Shown here: piece by piece, positions 37,355 through 50,091 of the stretch
How positions within the stretch are numbered: position 1 is the stretch's first letter
Layout: every line of letters begins with the position of its first letter
From: Raphanus sativus
Taxonomy: Eukaryota; Streptophyta; Magnoliopsida; Brassicales; Brassicaceae
Length of the DNA: 64,000 nt
NCBI RefSeq assembly: GCF_000801105.2
Contig: NC_079513.1
Location: 22,970,273-23,034,272, forward strand
Reading direction: 5' to 3'
Program-made: the position numbers and the translations under genes
Notes under the pieces: model-generated
The model's input: the letters and a program-made list of their open reading frames with translations, nothing else
Database searches by the model: none
Told to the model about the DNA's origin: nothing

Positions 37355-39523
37355 AACAAAATCTCCAATTGGATACAAATCCTAGAAAGAGCCGTTAATT
37401 TACTTCAAATGTTTTTTTTTGTTTTTTTTTTGTTTTTGCTTAAAACTTCAAATGTTGGCTAATGAGATATGTTGACAATCCGCAGGGGAAAGACCACCCG
37501 TCATGCCGGACAATGGCGTTGTCCACCAGCAGATATACTCCGGAGACGAAAGGATTGTTTCTTCTTCTTCTCCCGTTGGTCCTTCTCTGTATTATAACGT
37601 CCTCCAAAATCATACCAATCTCTATCCTTACGATTGGAATGCTGCTGGTAAATATGATTCTCTTTTCTTTTCTCTCTCTTCGTATGTAATGTATAAGTAA
37701 ACCCATGTTGTTGATACTGTGAGTGCTCCAATTGCATTATTGATTGTCTAGGTTATGTTCAAAGCATCAATACTTGGGATGGGTATCCTCCACTATATGC
37801 TACTTCCCCTGAAGCCCTGCATCTCCCACAGGTTTTTATGATTTTTCTTAATTATATTATTCTACTCTTTGCTACTTATTAGTCTTTGTCATCTCTTTTT
37901 GGTCTTTCTCAGGTTGTCTACAATGAAGATTCGTCTTTTATGTACCAACCTGGTTTCACTTTCAACACTTACCCTTCCGTGATGTCGGACGGCCAAATCC
38001 CAGTCTCCCCTGTGTATTACCCACAGTTCGGTGCACCTTCGGCTATGCATTTTACACACTCAGAAACTGGTGGTGACAACTTTTGTTTTGACCCAACATC
38101 TGCTTATATGATTCCTTTTGAGGGATACAGAGTAGGCAATTTATCTGCGAGTCAAGGGACCAACTCTTTAACATATTATCCTCAAACGATGGGTATACTG
38201 GGGCCATACGACCGTAATGCTTCTTCACAGGTTATTACTCTTTCTATTTTCCTCTTTTTTGTTAAAAAAATAAAATAATAATTTATGCGCTCATGTACAC
38301 ATTCCTTTGTTTAGGTTAGTTAGGTAAACGTTTGTTTTCAAGGCAAATTAAAGTGTCATTTAAGTGTTTTGTTGCTATCTTCTATCAGTTACCGTTACAT
38401 GGGAATGGGATTGCTTCAAGCTCTTCTTTGGGAGGATATTATAACGTAGGATCTTACCAGAGTCCAAGCTCTATTGCCTCATGTTGTAGAGCTGATAGTT
38501 CAGTCAGATCAGCCTCTGACATAGGCAAACGGCGAGAAAAGGAGTACAGTTCTGTATCTACTACCATCAGTGATCTCTTTGGTATTCGAGGGCCAAGATC
38601 CTCCTCCAGCAGGGTAAATAGCAAGAACGGTACTAGACTTACCTCTTCTGCTGGTGATTCAGGACCGAACCCCAGTTTGTACAACCATCCAGATTTTGTA
38701 ACGGATTATAAGAACGCCAGATTCTTTATCGTTAAGTCGTTTAGTGAAGACAATGTCCACAGAAGTGTCAAGTATAATGTCTGGGCCAGCACTCCACATG
38801 GCAACAAGAAATTAGATACTGTTTATCGAGATGCTGAGAAGATGGGCGGGAAATGTCCAATCTTTCTCTTCTTTTCGGTACGGTTTTTTGATAAATTCTC
38901 TTTTATATTAGCAATAAGAAGATTAGCTTAACCAGAGTTTTGAATGTTGCAGGTAAATGCTAGTGGACAATTCTGTGGGGTGGCTGAAATGGTTGGACCT
39001 GTAGACTTTGAAAAGGATGCTGGTTACTGGCAGCAAGGCAGGTGGAGTGGGCAGTTCCCAGTGAAATGGCATATTTTGAAAGACGTACCGAATAACCGGT
39101 TTAGTCATATTCTTTTGCAAAACAATGACAACAAGCCGGTGACTCACAGCCGAGACTCTCAGGAGGTGTGCATTTACTCCGTAAACTTGCATGTGTTGTT
39201 GTCTTATTAACGAACATTCATTTACTGCTTGTCTAGATATCAATGCCATTTAATTGATTGATGAACTGTTGTTGTTGTGACAGGTGAAGTTACGTCAGGG
39301 GATTGAGATGCTGAGAATATTCAAAGAATACGAAGCGCGCACATCAATCCTCGATGATTTTGACTACTATGATGAAAGAGAGATTCAAAAAAGAGTGGGA
39401 GAAGATGATGGAGGGAGGAAAGAAGAGACCTCTTCTGTGGAACAGTTATCAGAGCGTCTTCAAGCTGTCACAGTGGAAGATGGAAAGGAAGTGGAGAAAG
39501 GGGTCTTGAAAGAGAAGTCCTGA
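37248..39523 (+). CDS. ECT10: YTH-domain m6A reader, ECT10-like
   Basis: Seven exons (37248-37302, 37486-37647, 37752-37831, 37913-38230, 38389-38877, 38953-39165, 39284-39523) give 518 residues. The N-terminal half is Tyr/Pro/Ser-rich low complexity (for example PQTMGILGPYDRN), as in ECT proteins where it supports condensate formation. The YTH domain begins near residue 285: ARFFIVKSFSEDNVHRSVKY, NVWASTPHGNKKLD, CPIFLFFSVNASGQFCGVAE, MVGPVDFEKDAGYWQQ and WSGQFPVKWHILKDVPN. The aromatic cage tryptophans (KYNVWAS, then W in the GRWSGQFPVKW segment) are retained. A charged acidic tail follows. YTH proteins bind N6-methyladenosine in mRNA in the cytoplasm. Position next to the formin remnant matches At5g58190 as I recall it. 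Confidence 0.93.
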
Positions 39524-39816
39524 TAATAATAATTGATTTGATGCAGCAGTAGCCAGTAGTAGGTGTAAGTAGAAAAGCATTTATTTTTGTAAACAAGGGA
39601 GGTTTTCTGTTTCTGTTCTGTTCTGTTCTGTTCTCAGAGCAACTCCAATGGTGTTACCCACCATTGGAGTCCTTAACAATATAAAACTATTTTTTTTTTT
39701 GTTTTTTACTTTTTGAATAGTGAAGGATTCTATTCTAAATTTTGTATCCAATGGTATTACCCATTATGAATCCTTAACAATAAAAAGAGAAAATGTGTCA
39801 TATATTATAAATGCTA

Positions 39817-40242
39817 TCAAAAGAGTTCGATCATAAGTTGATGAAACTTGCTCACAGTTTCATCAGAAGAGCCAACACTTGTGTTTCTTGAAAGCTTTGT
39901 GTCTTGAGGCATCATTAGATAATCAACCCAATGATGTGGACTTCCAGTGCACATGAACTCATCCACAATCCGTGACAAGGTTTCTTGTAGAACTCTTGTG
40001 GTGATTATATCCTTTAACTGCATTCTGCAATTAAAACACACACACACAAACGTGTTTTTCATTGTCCCAATAATAGATAAATATAAACAATCTAGATACA
40101 GATTTGAAACATACCCTTTAAGAACTTTACTGACAGCACTTTGCATATTTGTAATCAAACTCGGCATTGCATTGGTCACAAGAAAATCAGCACTTGATAA
40201 TAACTTCTGTTCATCATCTCTATCAATGAGATCTAACTCTTC
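39817..40242 (-). pseudogene. PEX3 (peroxin 3) fragment, two exons
   Basis: Two exon-like pieces on the minus strand (40115-40242, 40024 down to 39817) keep a GT-AG intron in phase 2. They read EELDLIDRDDEQKLLSSADF, LVTNAMPSLITNM, AVSKVLKG, then MQLKDIITTRVLQETLSRIV, DEFMCTGSPHHWVDYLMM and DETVSKFHQLMIE, then stop. This matches the middle of plant PEX3, the peroxisomal membrane receptor for PEX19. The N-terminal membrane anchor and the C-terminal third are missing, so it cannot be a working PEX3. Intact PEX3 genes in Arabidopsis are on other chromosomes as I recall, so this is a captured or transposed fragment. Confidence 0.8.
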
Positions 40243-40910
40243 CTGAGAAAAGATCACAGGACAAGGGGCAGACAAGAACTATATCAAAGACTAAACAGCA
40301 TACAAACAGTTTTAGTTCTTTTCAGTATAGAAAACAAGAAAGCTGATTCCAAAATATTAATCCAAAAATTTCATTTGCATAGTCATTACCATAACTAGAC
40401 AGAGCTACTAGAAAGACAACCCAACAGGTTGTACTAGTTGGGGATGAGACGAGTAGAGCATACTGAATGCTGCTTAGAATCAAATGAGAACAGGAAAGAA
40501 CATGTGCAGTGTCGATTAACAAGTAGAGAATAGGGGAACGCATACCAATCTTACAAGTATCAGGGGCATATAATCTGTCTTCACTCTCTCTCTCTCTACT
40601 GCAAGGTAGACAACAATCTCAATCAAGCCAAACAATAGAAATACAAGTAATTAATAACATCTCTGACATCAACATTCTGATACGCCAAAGCTTGATCTTT
40701 TCATCTAACCAGCCTGAGCTTTATCAGTGATTGGTCCATGTGGTAAGAAAGCCTTCCTTCTGCAACCGAAGATGAGATGAAAGCACAAGATATGTCGCAA
40801 CATCATTCTGCTCACCTCTACAACTCCAGAGAGTTAGTTACAGCAACAGATTAGTACTCACTAAAACTCCCAATTGAAAAAAGGAACAAAAATAAAAAGA
40901 AAGATAGAAC

Positions 40911-41143
40911 CTTGTATCAGAGCTAGGATTGAGCTCAGCTTCACTTGGAAGAAACTGAAACCAAGAAACATTATGTAGACCCCCCTGTGGAAGCAGTAGT
41001 AGTACAAGGTTATCAAAATCAATTCTTTTCTCCCAAAAGTGAATGGCTTTAATATGAAGAAGAAGAGGTTTAGAATCAAAGAGAAGACTTACAATTGTGA
41101 AAACATTGGTCCACATCGTTTTCTCCCACTCAAACAAACTCAT
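40911..41143 (-). pseudogene. Second captured gene fragment of unknown origin
   Basis: On the minus strand, MSLFEWEKTMWTNVFTI (41143-41093), a GT-AG intron, then GGLHNVSWFQFLPSE and AELNPSSDTR (40984-40911) followed by a donor. The exon-intron structure is clean, but I do not recognise the protein. It does not fit PEX3. It lies in the same TIR-bounded block, in the same orientation as the PEX3 pieces and upstream of them. Confidence 0.45.
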
Positions 41144-41516
41144 TACTTTGATGAATCGTGAAGACACTATGAAGCTCGGAATCACGAGGGAAGCACGATT
41201 CCAATCATAAAGGCGGAAGAGAGGAGAATCTAATCACATAATCACGATTCTGACGATAATCACATAATCAAGAAGCTTATCAATCTAATTCTGCAGATGG
41301 CGAAAGAGAGGAGAATCTTTGGAGCCTGAGGAAATTGATGGAGGATGGAGAAGAAGAAGACCAATCACAAGTTACCAGCGCACTAAGGATCAGGTCCATA
41401 AAAGGCTTAATTAAGGACTGATCCTTAACTTGTGAAATTTTTTTATTATTATTTTAATCTTAAATGCACAAGGATTTGTGCTAAGGATTGGGTTAAATCC
41501 CCCATTGCGGATGGTA

Positions 41517-42077
41517 CATAGATTCAATTCCTTGTACTTTTGTAGCATCACAATTACAAAAACGGCATCGTATTATTGGGGCCCTCTTAATGTGGGGACC
41601 ATCATAATAAAAAGGATAAATTCGATGGGCCAGAAGAACAAGCCCATTAGTTAGGTAGCGAACCCATATAATCTATTTCTGAAAAAATTAATTACGGACG
41701 AAAAACCGAACCCTACTTTGTCGTCGTGGCCGTGTTTTTAGTGTCTCCTCTTTAAACCCCTGCAACCTTCTTGGCCTGGTTTCCGACGGTGGTGATCGAT
41801 TCGTATATCTGGAGGGTAACTCTCTTATGTCTTTTTTTTTTTCATCTCGATCTAAAGCTCAGATCCTCATAAGATGAAGCTACAGAAACTGAAACTTTAC
41901 TTTGATCAGTTTCTATAATAATCAACCGTAATAGTATCTTAGAAATCACAATCCCAAGTTTTATTCTCATGTTTTAGGAAACACAATCAAGTTATGGACT
42001 TGCTTGCTGCGTTGCGCTGACGAACAACAAGTGTCGCAGTCTCTATCTTCGTAAAAACGACGAGTGCGATTACAGTG
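41517..42077. promoter_or_regulatory. Upstream region and leader of the repeat-bearing gene at 42078
   Basis: About 560 bp. A leader intron is likely: GTAACTCTCTTATG at 41815 looks like a donor and TTTTAGGAAACAC near 41976 like an acceptor. No other gene visible. Confidence 0.4.
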
Positions 42078-43572
42078 ATGATTCTGAAGCAGCTGAAACA
42101 GCTCACCTGTAAGTAACATTTAGCTATTGCCCTTCTCTTTTACTATATCATTTGTTTCGTTCAAGCGTCTTTAATGTTTTGTTTGCCTGCAAATTTGCAG
42201 TGTCTGCTACGCGCAGAAACAACGCTCATATTCTACGGCTTCCAAGGCTCTACAGTTCTCCTGCTACTGTTTCTCAAACTCTACCAGCTTCAACCTCCAA
42301 GCCTTCTAAAAGACTATCAAGAGATGATCGACGACTTGTGGTGGAGTCTTTTGTCTCCAAGTAAATTCTTCATTCTCCATGTCTCTTACATTTCTTTTTG
42401 TTTATTATGGCTTCTCTTTATGTATGTGGACTTGACTAGATTTGATTTGTACTGTCTTTGTATGCAGATACAGAGCTGCTAATGCTGGGAAGTTCCCTTC
42501 ATTGAAAGCTACTGTCAGGGAAGTTGGAGGCGGTTATTACATCGTCAGAGATATTCTTCAAGAGCTTAAACTCAGACCAAATGCACCACCAGTCTCACAA
42601 GTCCCTGATGAGGCTTCCTCAATGAAGCAGGATCATACCATAGAGTCTTCTCATCCTAGTTCCGATGAAGTTAGTCTCCAGGGAGACAACAGTCTTGTAG
42701 AGTCCTCTCTTCCTAGTTCTGATGAAGTTAGTCCCCAGGAAGACAACAGTCTTATAGCGTCTTCTCATCCTAGTTTTGATGAAGTTAGTCTCCATGGAGA
42801 CAGCAGTCTAATAGAGTCTTCTCGCTCTATTTCTGATGAAGTTAGTCTCCAGGGAGACATCAGTCTTGTAATTCCTGCGACACATGACAGAAGTGAAACC
42901 GTGACAGCTTCTCTGGACAAAGATGTTGACTGTAAATGTGATGGCAGCAGCAGCACTCATTTTCCAGAAATTCAAACGTTGAAGGTACCAGAGGAGTGTT
43001 TAAAGACTGAGGAAGAGGAGATATTGACGCACTTAAGTAGTCAAGAGCCGAAACCAGACTGTTATGAAGGAGGTGCAGCTTCTCTGGACAAAGATATTGA
43101 CAGTAAATGTGATGGCAGCAGCACTCATTTTCCAGAAATTCAAACGTTGAAGGTATCAGAGGAGTGTTTAAAGAAGCCAGAGATTGAGGAAGAGGAAACA
43201 TTGACGCAGATACCTAGTCAAGAGCCGAGAGCAGACCATATTGAAGGACGTGCAGCTTCAGCCAATGTTTTTCCTACTGAGACCAGGTATCTTGTGCGGT
43301 CTCTCCCTAGCTGGTTGGATACTTATATTATATACAGAATAACTTAGTTCATTCGATGGGTTCTCTTGTTTTTGAGTAATAAAAACAAATCAATTCAAGC
43401 CGATCGTATTGGATACAGCGTCATTTTGAATACTTATGTCTGTATGTTCTTTTTTTGCAGACAAGTTCCAGAGAAAGGGGATGCTGAGGTCAAAACAGGG
43501 GAAAATTCAAGTGCTTGGAGCAATATAGTTTCATTTGCGAAAGAATTTGTTAGCTTTTGGAGGAAAGGGTAG
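42078..43572 (+). CDS. Organelle-targeted-looking protein with RAANAGKFPS domain and tandem repeats
   Basis: Four exons (42078-42108, 42201-42360, 42468-43286, 43461-43572) give 373 residues. The start MILKQLKQLTLSATRRNNAH is basic and Ser/Leu-rich, like a mitochondrial or plastid presequence. The one conserved domain follows (about residues 45-95): LSRDDRRLVVESFVSKYRAA, then NAGKFPSLKATVREVGGGYY and IVRDILQELK. This domain occurs in a small plant family (for example At3g52170, described as DNA-binding); its role is unclear. The rest is acidic and low complexity: four tandem 19-residue units SS(H/L/R)PSSDEVSLQGDNSLVE (42646-42873) and two copies of a 32-33-residue unit ASLDKDxDxKCDGSSTHFPE. 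The C-terminus ends in a short helix FAKEFVSFWRKG. Position fits At5g58210, but that identification is weak. Confidence 0.75.
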
Positions 43573-45971
<2,399 letters not shown>

Positions 45972-46233
45972 GCTTATTTCTAGGTTCCTATCTTATGTGA
46001 CATTACTTGTCTTTTACATCACTCTGCCTTCGATCTGTTGATCTTGTTCAAGTATTTAGTGTAAGTTATGTAAAACGAGACATGAAATGAGTTTACTTTT
46101 TTTTTTTTCCACATTGCATCTGTAGAAACCAGTTTGTTTTGCAACTTACCAAAGAGAGATTACACGTTTGAATTGAAGTCTCAAAAATGATAACATCAAC
46201 CTCAACTGATGGACGCTTGTCACAATTATCTTA

Positions 46234-46530
46234 CTATAATTCTTCAAAGCCACTGGACAGGCTCAGATCAACCCGGTCTTTGTCTAGATGAAGTTTCTGT
46301 TTACAAAACACCACCCACCGTAAGACATTCATAAACTCCAAGCTAGCAATGTGATCAAAAGTCACTACCTTTACGAGGCAAGACGTGAACTGAGGACCAT
46401 CCTAAGCCGTTGTCAAGAAACCAGAGTTGCAAGGTTTTATTAGTAGCAAAGAGCGAGGCAATCATTCCAATACCACCACATTTTTGAGCCACCTTTACTA
46501 ATTGGGCCTTTACTGGCATATGTTGAAGTC
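46234..46530 (-). pseudogene. Decayed FHIT (fragile histidine triad hydrolase)
   Basis: On the minus strand the text VHVLPRKGSDF (near 46400-46360) matches the FHIT segment after the histidine triad, preceded by AQKCGGIGM and ATNKTLQLWFLDNGLGWSS. After an ACAG-like acceptor near 46300, QKLHLDKDRVDLSLS matches the C-terminal helix. The catalytic HxHxHxx has become WSSVHVL with two of three histidines lost. A stop follows SDF directly, and no start or upstream exons are visible. FHIT hydrolyses diadenosine polyphosphates. It lies between MSI1 and the YCF54-like gene, where I recall At5g58240 (FHIT). Confidence 0.7.
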
Positions 46531-46635
46531 TCAGGCCCAAGAAACTTGATCAATTATGGGAAAGAGAGTGGATAAAAGATAAGATTTTTAAGCAGATTCT
46601 TATTATTAGTCCTCGATCAACGACTCTAATCAGCA

Positions 46636-48057
46636 ATGTGGAGCATCAACGGAGCATTGTGCGTGGCGGTGCCTACCGCCTCCGCATTTCGACCAAAACC
46701 CTTCCTCGTCTTCTCTAACCTTCTTCCCCAGCAAACGAAGAAGCTCCATCTCTGTCCTCCACAGCCTCCGGCCCTATCATCACATTTCTCCTCCTCTTCT
46801 TTCAAAACCGCTGCTACTTCAGTTCAACAACAGTCTGATAATAATAAAAAGGTTTCTCTTTTACACTCTCTTCTTCTTCTCGACACAGTCAAACCAAACC
46901 GCTTACTCTTTTATGGATACCTTGGTGCAGGGAGAGAAGAGCACTAAGTACTACTTCCTTGTTGCAAACGCCAAGTTCATGCTTGACGAAGAGGAACACT
47001 CTCAGGAGCAACTGTTTGAACGTCTGAGATACTACGGAGAGCGTGACAAAGAGCAAGACTTCTGGCTCGTCGTTGAGCCTAAGTTCCTCGACAAGTTCCC
47101 CGGACTCACTCAAAGACTCAGTCGTCCTGCCGTCGCTCTTGTTTCCACCAATGGTCCCTGGATCACGTAAGAGATTCATTCAAAAAAAAAAAGGATCACG
47201 TAAGAGACTCTTGTACTCCTCACGGGTGCGGTGGTTGCGGTTTCAAGCGTTTTCCAGAGATTTGTACGATTGGTACAGCGGTTAGAAATTGTTGCTTTTG
47301 CGGAACTCTTATGACTGGTAAACTACCAATCGCACCATCGGTTAAATAATAAATTAACAATATTTATATTTTATATAATTATAAAAGTATTAAAAATTAT
47401 AATAATATAATAAATATAAAATTTATATTTATAAAATGATATTATTAAATTTTAAAATTTATAGAAAATATTTTGGTTTTAAATTTTTATGATATAAATT
47501 AAAATATAATATGTATACATTTTATCATTTCTATTATTTCAATTTAAAAAAATTATTGGATATTTTTAGTATTATTTTTATTTATTTTGTTTTTAAAAAA
47601 AATAATTTATCCTCCCGCAACCGTCCACAACTGCAAACGCTAGCTGGAACCAGCTTTTGATTTTAAGAGGTTCGGAGCGGTTTGAAGCGATTTGTAGCGT
47701 TTTCTGTGATTGTTTCGAAACACCAACAACCGCTGCGAACCGCAAAAGCTGCGTTTGCGGGTGGTAGCAGGGAAACCAGTCATGTCATAAGTCTATCTCT
47801 TTACAGAGTTACATCCTTTCTTCCACTCTCCCACTTATGTTTGTGTTATATTGGTCAGGTTTATGAAGTTGAGATTGGATCGAGTTCTAGCTGATTCCTT
47901 TGAAGCTACCTCTCTGGATGAAGTATTGGCCTCCAGTTCCAGTCCCACCACTCTAGAGTTCGATAAGCCTGAGAATTGGGTGGCGCCATACCCAAAGTAT
48001 GAACCTGGATGGTGGGACACCTTCTTGCCCAAAGCAAAACAAGAATCTCTGGCATAG
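46636..48057 (+). CDS. EMB3143: YCF54-like plastid protein EMB3143 (Mg-protoporphyrin cyclase factor)
   Basis: Three exons (46636-46851, 46931-47166, 47859-48057) give 216 residues. The Ser/Thr-rich N-terminus (MWSINGALCVAVPTASAF, then SSHFSSSSFKTAATS) is a chloroplast transit peptide. The YCF54 domain begins at EKSTKYYFLVANAKFMLDEE and runs through FERLRYYGERDKEQDFWLVV, EPKFLDKFPGLTQRLSRPAV and ALVSTNGPWITFMKLRLDRV. The protein stabilises the aerobic cyclase (CHL27/CRD1) that makes protochlorophyllide, and loss is embryo-lethal or gives pale plants. Intron 2 is unusually long (692 bp) because of an inserted GC-repeat element, and its 5' splice region is duplicated 33 bp downstream. The acceptor TTGGTCAG before TTTATGAAG restores frame (AC|G TTT). 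Confidence 0.93.
47216..47780. mobile_element. Inserted repeat with TGCGGTT/AACCGCA arms in EMB3143 intron 2
   Basis: The left arm holds GGGTGCGGTGGTTGCGG, AAGCGTTTTCCAGAG and ACAGCGGTTAG. The right arm holds CCGCAACCGTCC, GCAAACGCTAGC, CCGCTGCGAACCGCAAAAGC and GTTTGCGGGTGG. These flank about 250 bp of nearly pure A/T. The opposed GCGGTT and AACCGC words suggest long imperfect terminal inverted repeats of a hAT-like non-autonomous element. I could not define exact ends or a target duplication. Confidence 0.5.
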
Positions 48058-48408
48058 ATCTTTGTCTTATTTTTTTTCGGTCAGTTTCCAAATCCATTCT
48101 AGTTTGTATTACTGATAGCTTCTTTGTGTTACCTTGTACTCCAAGTATGTTTGTAACTCAGTTGAGTTTGATCTTAGGTCTTGTCTTTATATCCCTAACT
48201 CTTTGATCGCTTTTGTCCCCATCAACCTTTCTAATTCATTTATGACAAATCAAAGTGGAGATTATACTTTTAAGACTATCATGTGACACGCACAAATTTC
48301 AAATTTTACAATGTGATTGATATTACTACACTTGAAGGAGATCATTTTCATGAAAACCTGAGAACTATACATGGTAAGATCTCCATTGGCGTCTGATAGT
48401 TCATTAAG
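48058..48408. other. Convergent 3' UTRs of EMB3143 and NDHN
   Basis: About 350 bp of UTR-like sequence between two convergent stop codons. Nothing else seen. Confidence 0.5.
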
Positions 48409-49285
48409 TTACTCTTGTGCGGCTAGTTCTGCAATTTCTGCAAGGGGCTTCCACATGAACTTTCTCCTGCAAGGTGATCATATGAGTAAATAATGGTCAT
48501 GCAACTTGCAACTATAGATGACTGGGGATGATATATGCTTACCAGTTGCCACATTCAGCAACAACCCTGACATTAGGACGGAGAGAAGGAAGCAAAGCGA
48601 GAAACTGGAGTTCAGACTTTGAGAGGACCTGAGTTGTTTGATGATATACTGAAAGGTAAGAAGATGTAGCAGCACAGATTAAATCAGATATGAGAGTCAG
48701 AGTAACAACACAAAACCTTTGCTTCAATGACCCAGACGACAAGTCCCTTGGCATTAGGTGGAAGAGCTGAGAGTCTGTAGTCAACTTCTGGTGGATAGTA
48801 CCACCTTGCTATTGGTTGTTTCCCAAGGTGAGCCTAGTAGAAGTTAGAATTGGTTCAGATACTTAAAACATATCGAAACAAGAAGATAATAGATAGGAGG
48901 AGACAAACAGACATACAGGGCAAACAGGGTAGGGGTTAAGGAGTGTGGTCTCAGGATCACCAAGTCCTCGAGCTGAGATGTCAAGAAAGTAGTAGCCCTG
49001 TTCTTTGAGACGGTTAAGATACCGACCTTCGTAGCCACCCTCGTGAGGAGTGTAGATGGCTATTGACTTGTGCTTTTCCACGTCCTCAAGCCAACGACCG
49101 ATGTCTGGCTTCACCAGGTCTCCTCCGATGAAGTCAACGAGGCTGCACCTCACGCCACCGCTTCTTCTCTTCCTTCTAGTAATAATACTCACGGAAAAGG
49201 GACTAACTGTTTTGCTCTTATTCACTTGCGAGGCTCCGAGACACGGTGGTGCCACGCGTTGAATGCATACTGCATGGCTTGCCAT
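48409..49285 (-). CDS. NDHN: NDH complex subunit N, chloroplast
   Basis: Four exons on the minus strand (48917-49285, 48717-48833, 48543-48628, 48409-48466) give 209 residues, the length of Arabidopsis NDHN. A transit peptide (MASHAVCIQRVAPPCLGASQ to RRKRRSGGVRCS) precedes the conserved LVDFIGGDLVKPDIGRWLED, IYTPHEGGYEGRYLNRLKEQ, GYYFLDISARGLGDPETTLL and ARWYYPPEVDYRLSALPPN. An in-frame ATG 132 bp upstream would give a longer N-terminus, but the chosen start yields a normal transit peptide. NDHN is a nuclear-encoded subunit of the thylakoid NADH dehydrogenase-like complex, which carries ferredoxin-dependent cyclic electron flow around photosystem I. Introns are GT-AG. Confidence 0.95.
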
Positions 49286-50091
49286 CTCCTTGGTACCAGT
49301 GGTATGTTTGAGTGGCGCGTAATAACCATTGCTTGATGAGGACGATGAGATGATGAAAGAATGGTGGAGAAATGATGACACACATGACAAGGTGATAGAC
49401 CTTAATGGGCTTCTCAACTATTAGGCTTTTGATTCTTAGGCCCATTTTTCATGAATGGTCAGCTAAGTTTGGGTGTGAGTAGAGTAGGTGTGAGCATCAT
49501 GATGTATTCAGATTGGCTGTTTCAGTAATTAGAGTAAGGGAGTTTTTATGTCAAAAATAGCTTTTAAAAGGTAAATTTCAAAAATGATATATGTTTGTAG
49601 TAAAATTAGAAATATCCCAAAATATTAGACTTATGTTAATTACGGTTCAATATTTTAGATAATTTGAATAAAATATCAGAAAATTCAAATAGCAATAGTT
49701 CATATAAGGTATCAAATAATTCATATTATTTTTGATACAAATATAATAATTTTAAAATAGTTTAGTTTTAAAATATTTTTGATATTTTGTTAGAAAGAAT
49801 TTATATTTATAACTTTTCATTATTTTATATTTGAAGATAATTAATATTCTGTGAATAAATATTGTATTTTATAAATTTAGGTATTTCATTAAATTTTTGA
49901 TTTGGTTTAGGAAACTATGAATATAGAAATATACAAACCGTTTGGATATTTGTAAGTTTTCTATTTTCATTTTTTATTTTTTCGGTTTGGTTATTCGCTT
50001 CAAACAGCCTTAACTTAAGGTGTGAGAGAGAGAATCAGACACGAAATAAATCGCCGGAGCAAAAACTGTCTGAAACACTTTCATCAAGGGG
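49286..50091. other. Divergent intergenic region between NDHN and ATM3
   Basis: About 0.8 kb. Positions 49540-49990 are very AT-rich with scattered TTCGG and GGTTCAAT words, like a decayed element. The last 90 bp (GTGTGAGAGAGAGAATCAG) are an ATM3 leader. No gene. Confidence 0.4.

Larger units (their letters stand above)
39637..41516. mobile_element. Candidate Pack-type element carrying PEX3 exons
   Basis: The left end reads GAGCAACTCCAATGG, with internal copies of CCAATGGTGTTACCC...TCCTTAACAA at 39646 and again near 39750. The right end, reverse-complemented, reads GTACCATCCGCAATGGGGGA followed by CAATCCTTAGCACAAATCC. Both share CAATGG and TCCTTA motifs but are divergent. Between them lie fragments of at least two genes with introns kept (39817-40242 and 40911-41143). 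I could not find a clean target-site duplication; the left flank is a (GTTCT)n microsatellite. No transposase is present. Confidence 0.5.

Noticed and set aside
39817..40275. Independent small protein-coding gene of 152 residues
   Set aside because: The continuous frame reads through an intron. The real content is two PEX3 exons missing both ends.
47216..47780. Tandem (GCGGTT)n element as a coding exon of EMB3143
   Set aside because: It lies between a valid donor (47167) and acceptor (47858) that join conserved YCF54 residues WIT|FMKL; its arms are inverted repeats around AT-rich DNA.
49286..49417. Extended N-terminus for NDHN (MRSPLRSITL)
   Set aside because: The shorter start gives a normal transit peptide and the expected 209 residues; the extension is Ser/His-rich leader.
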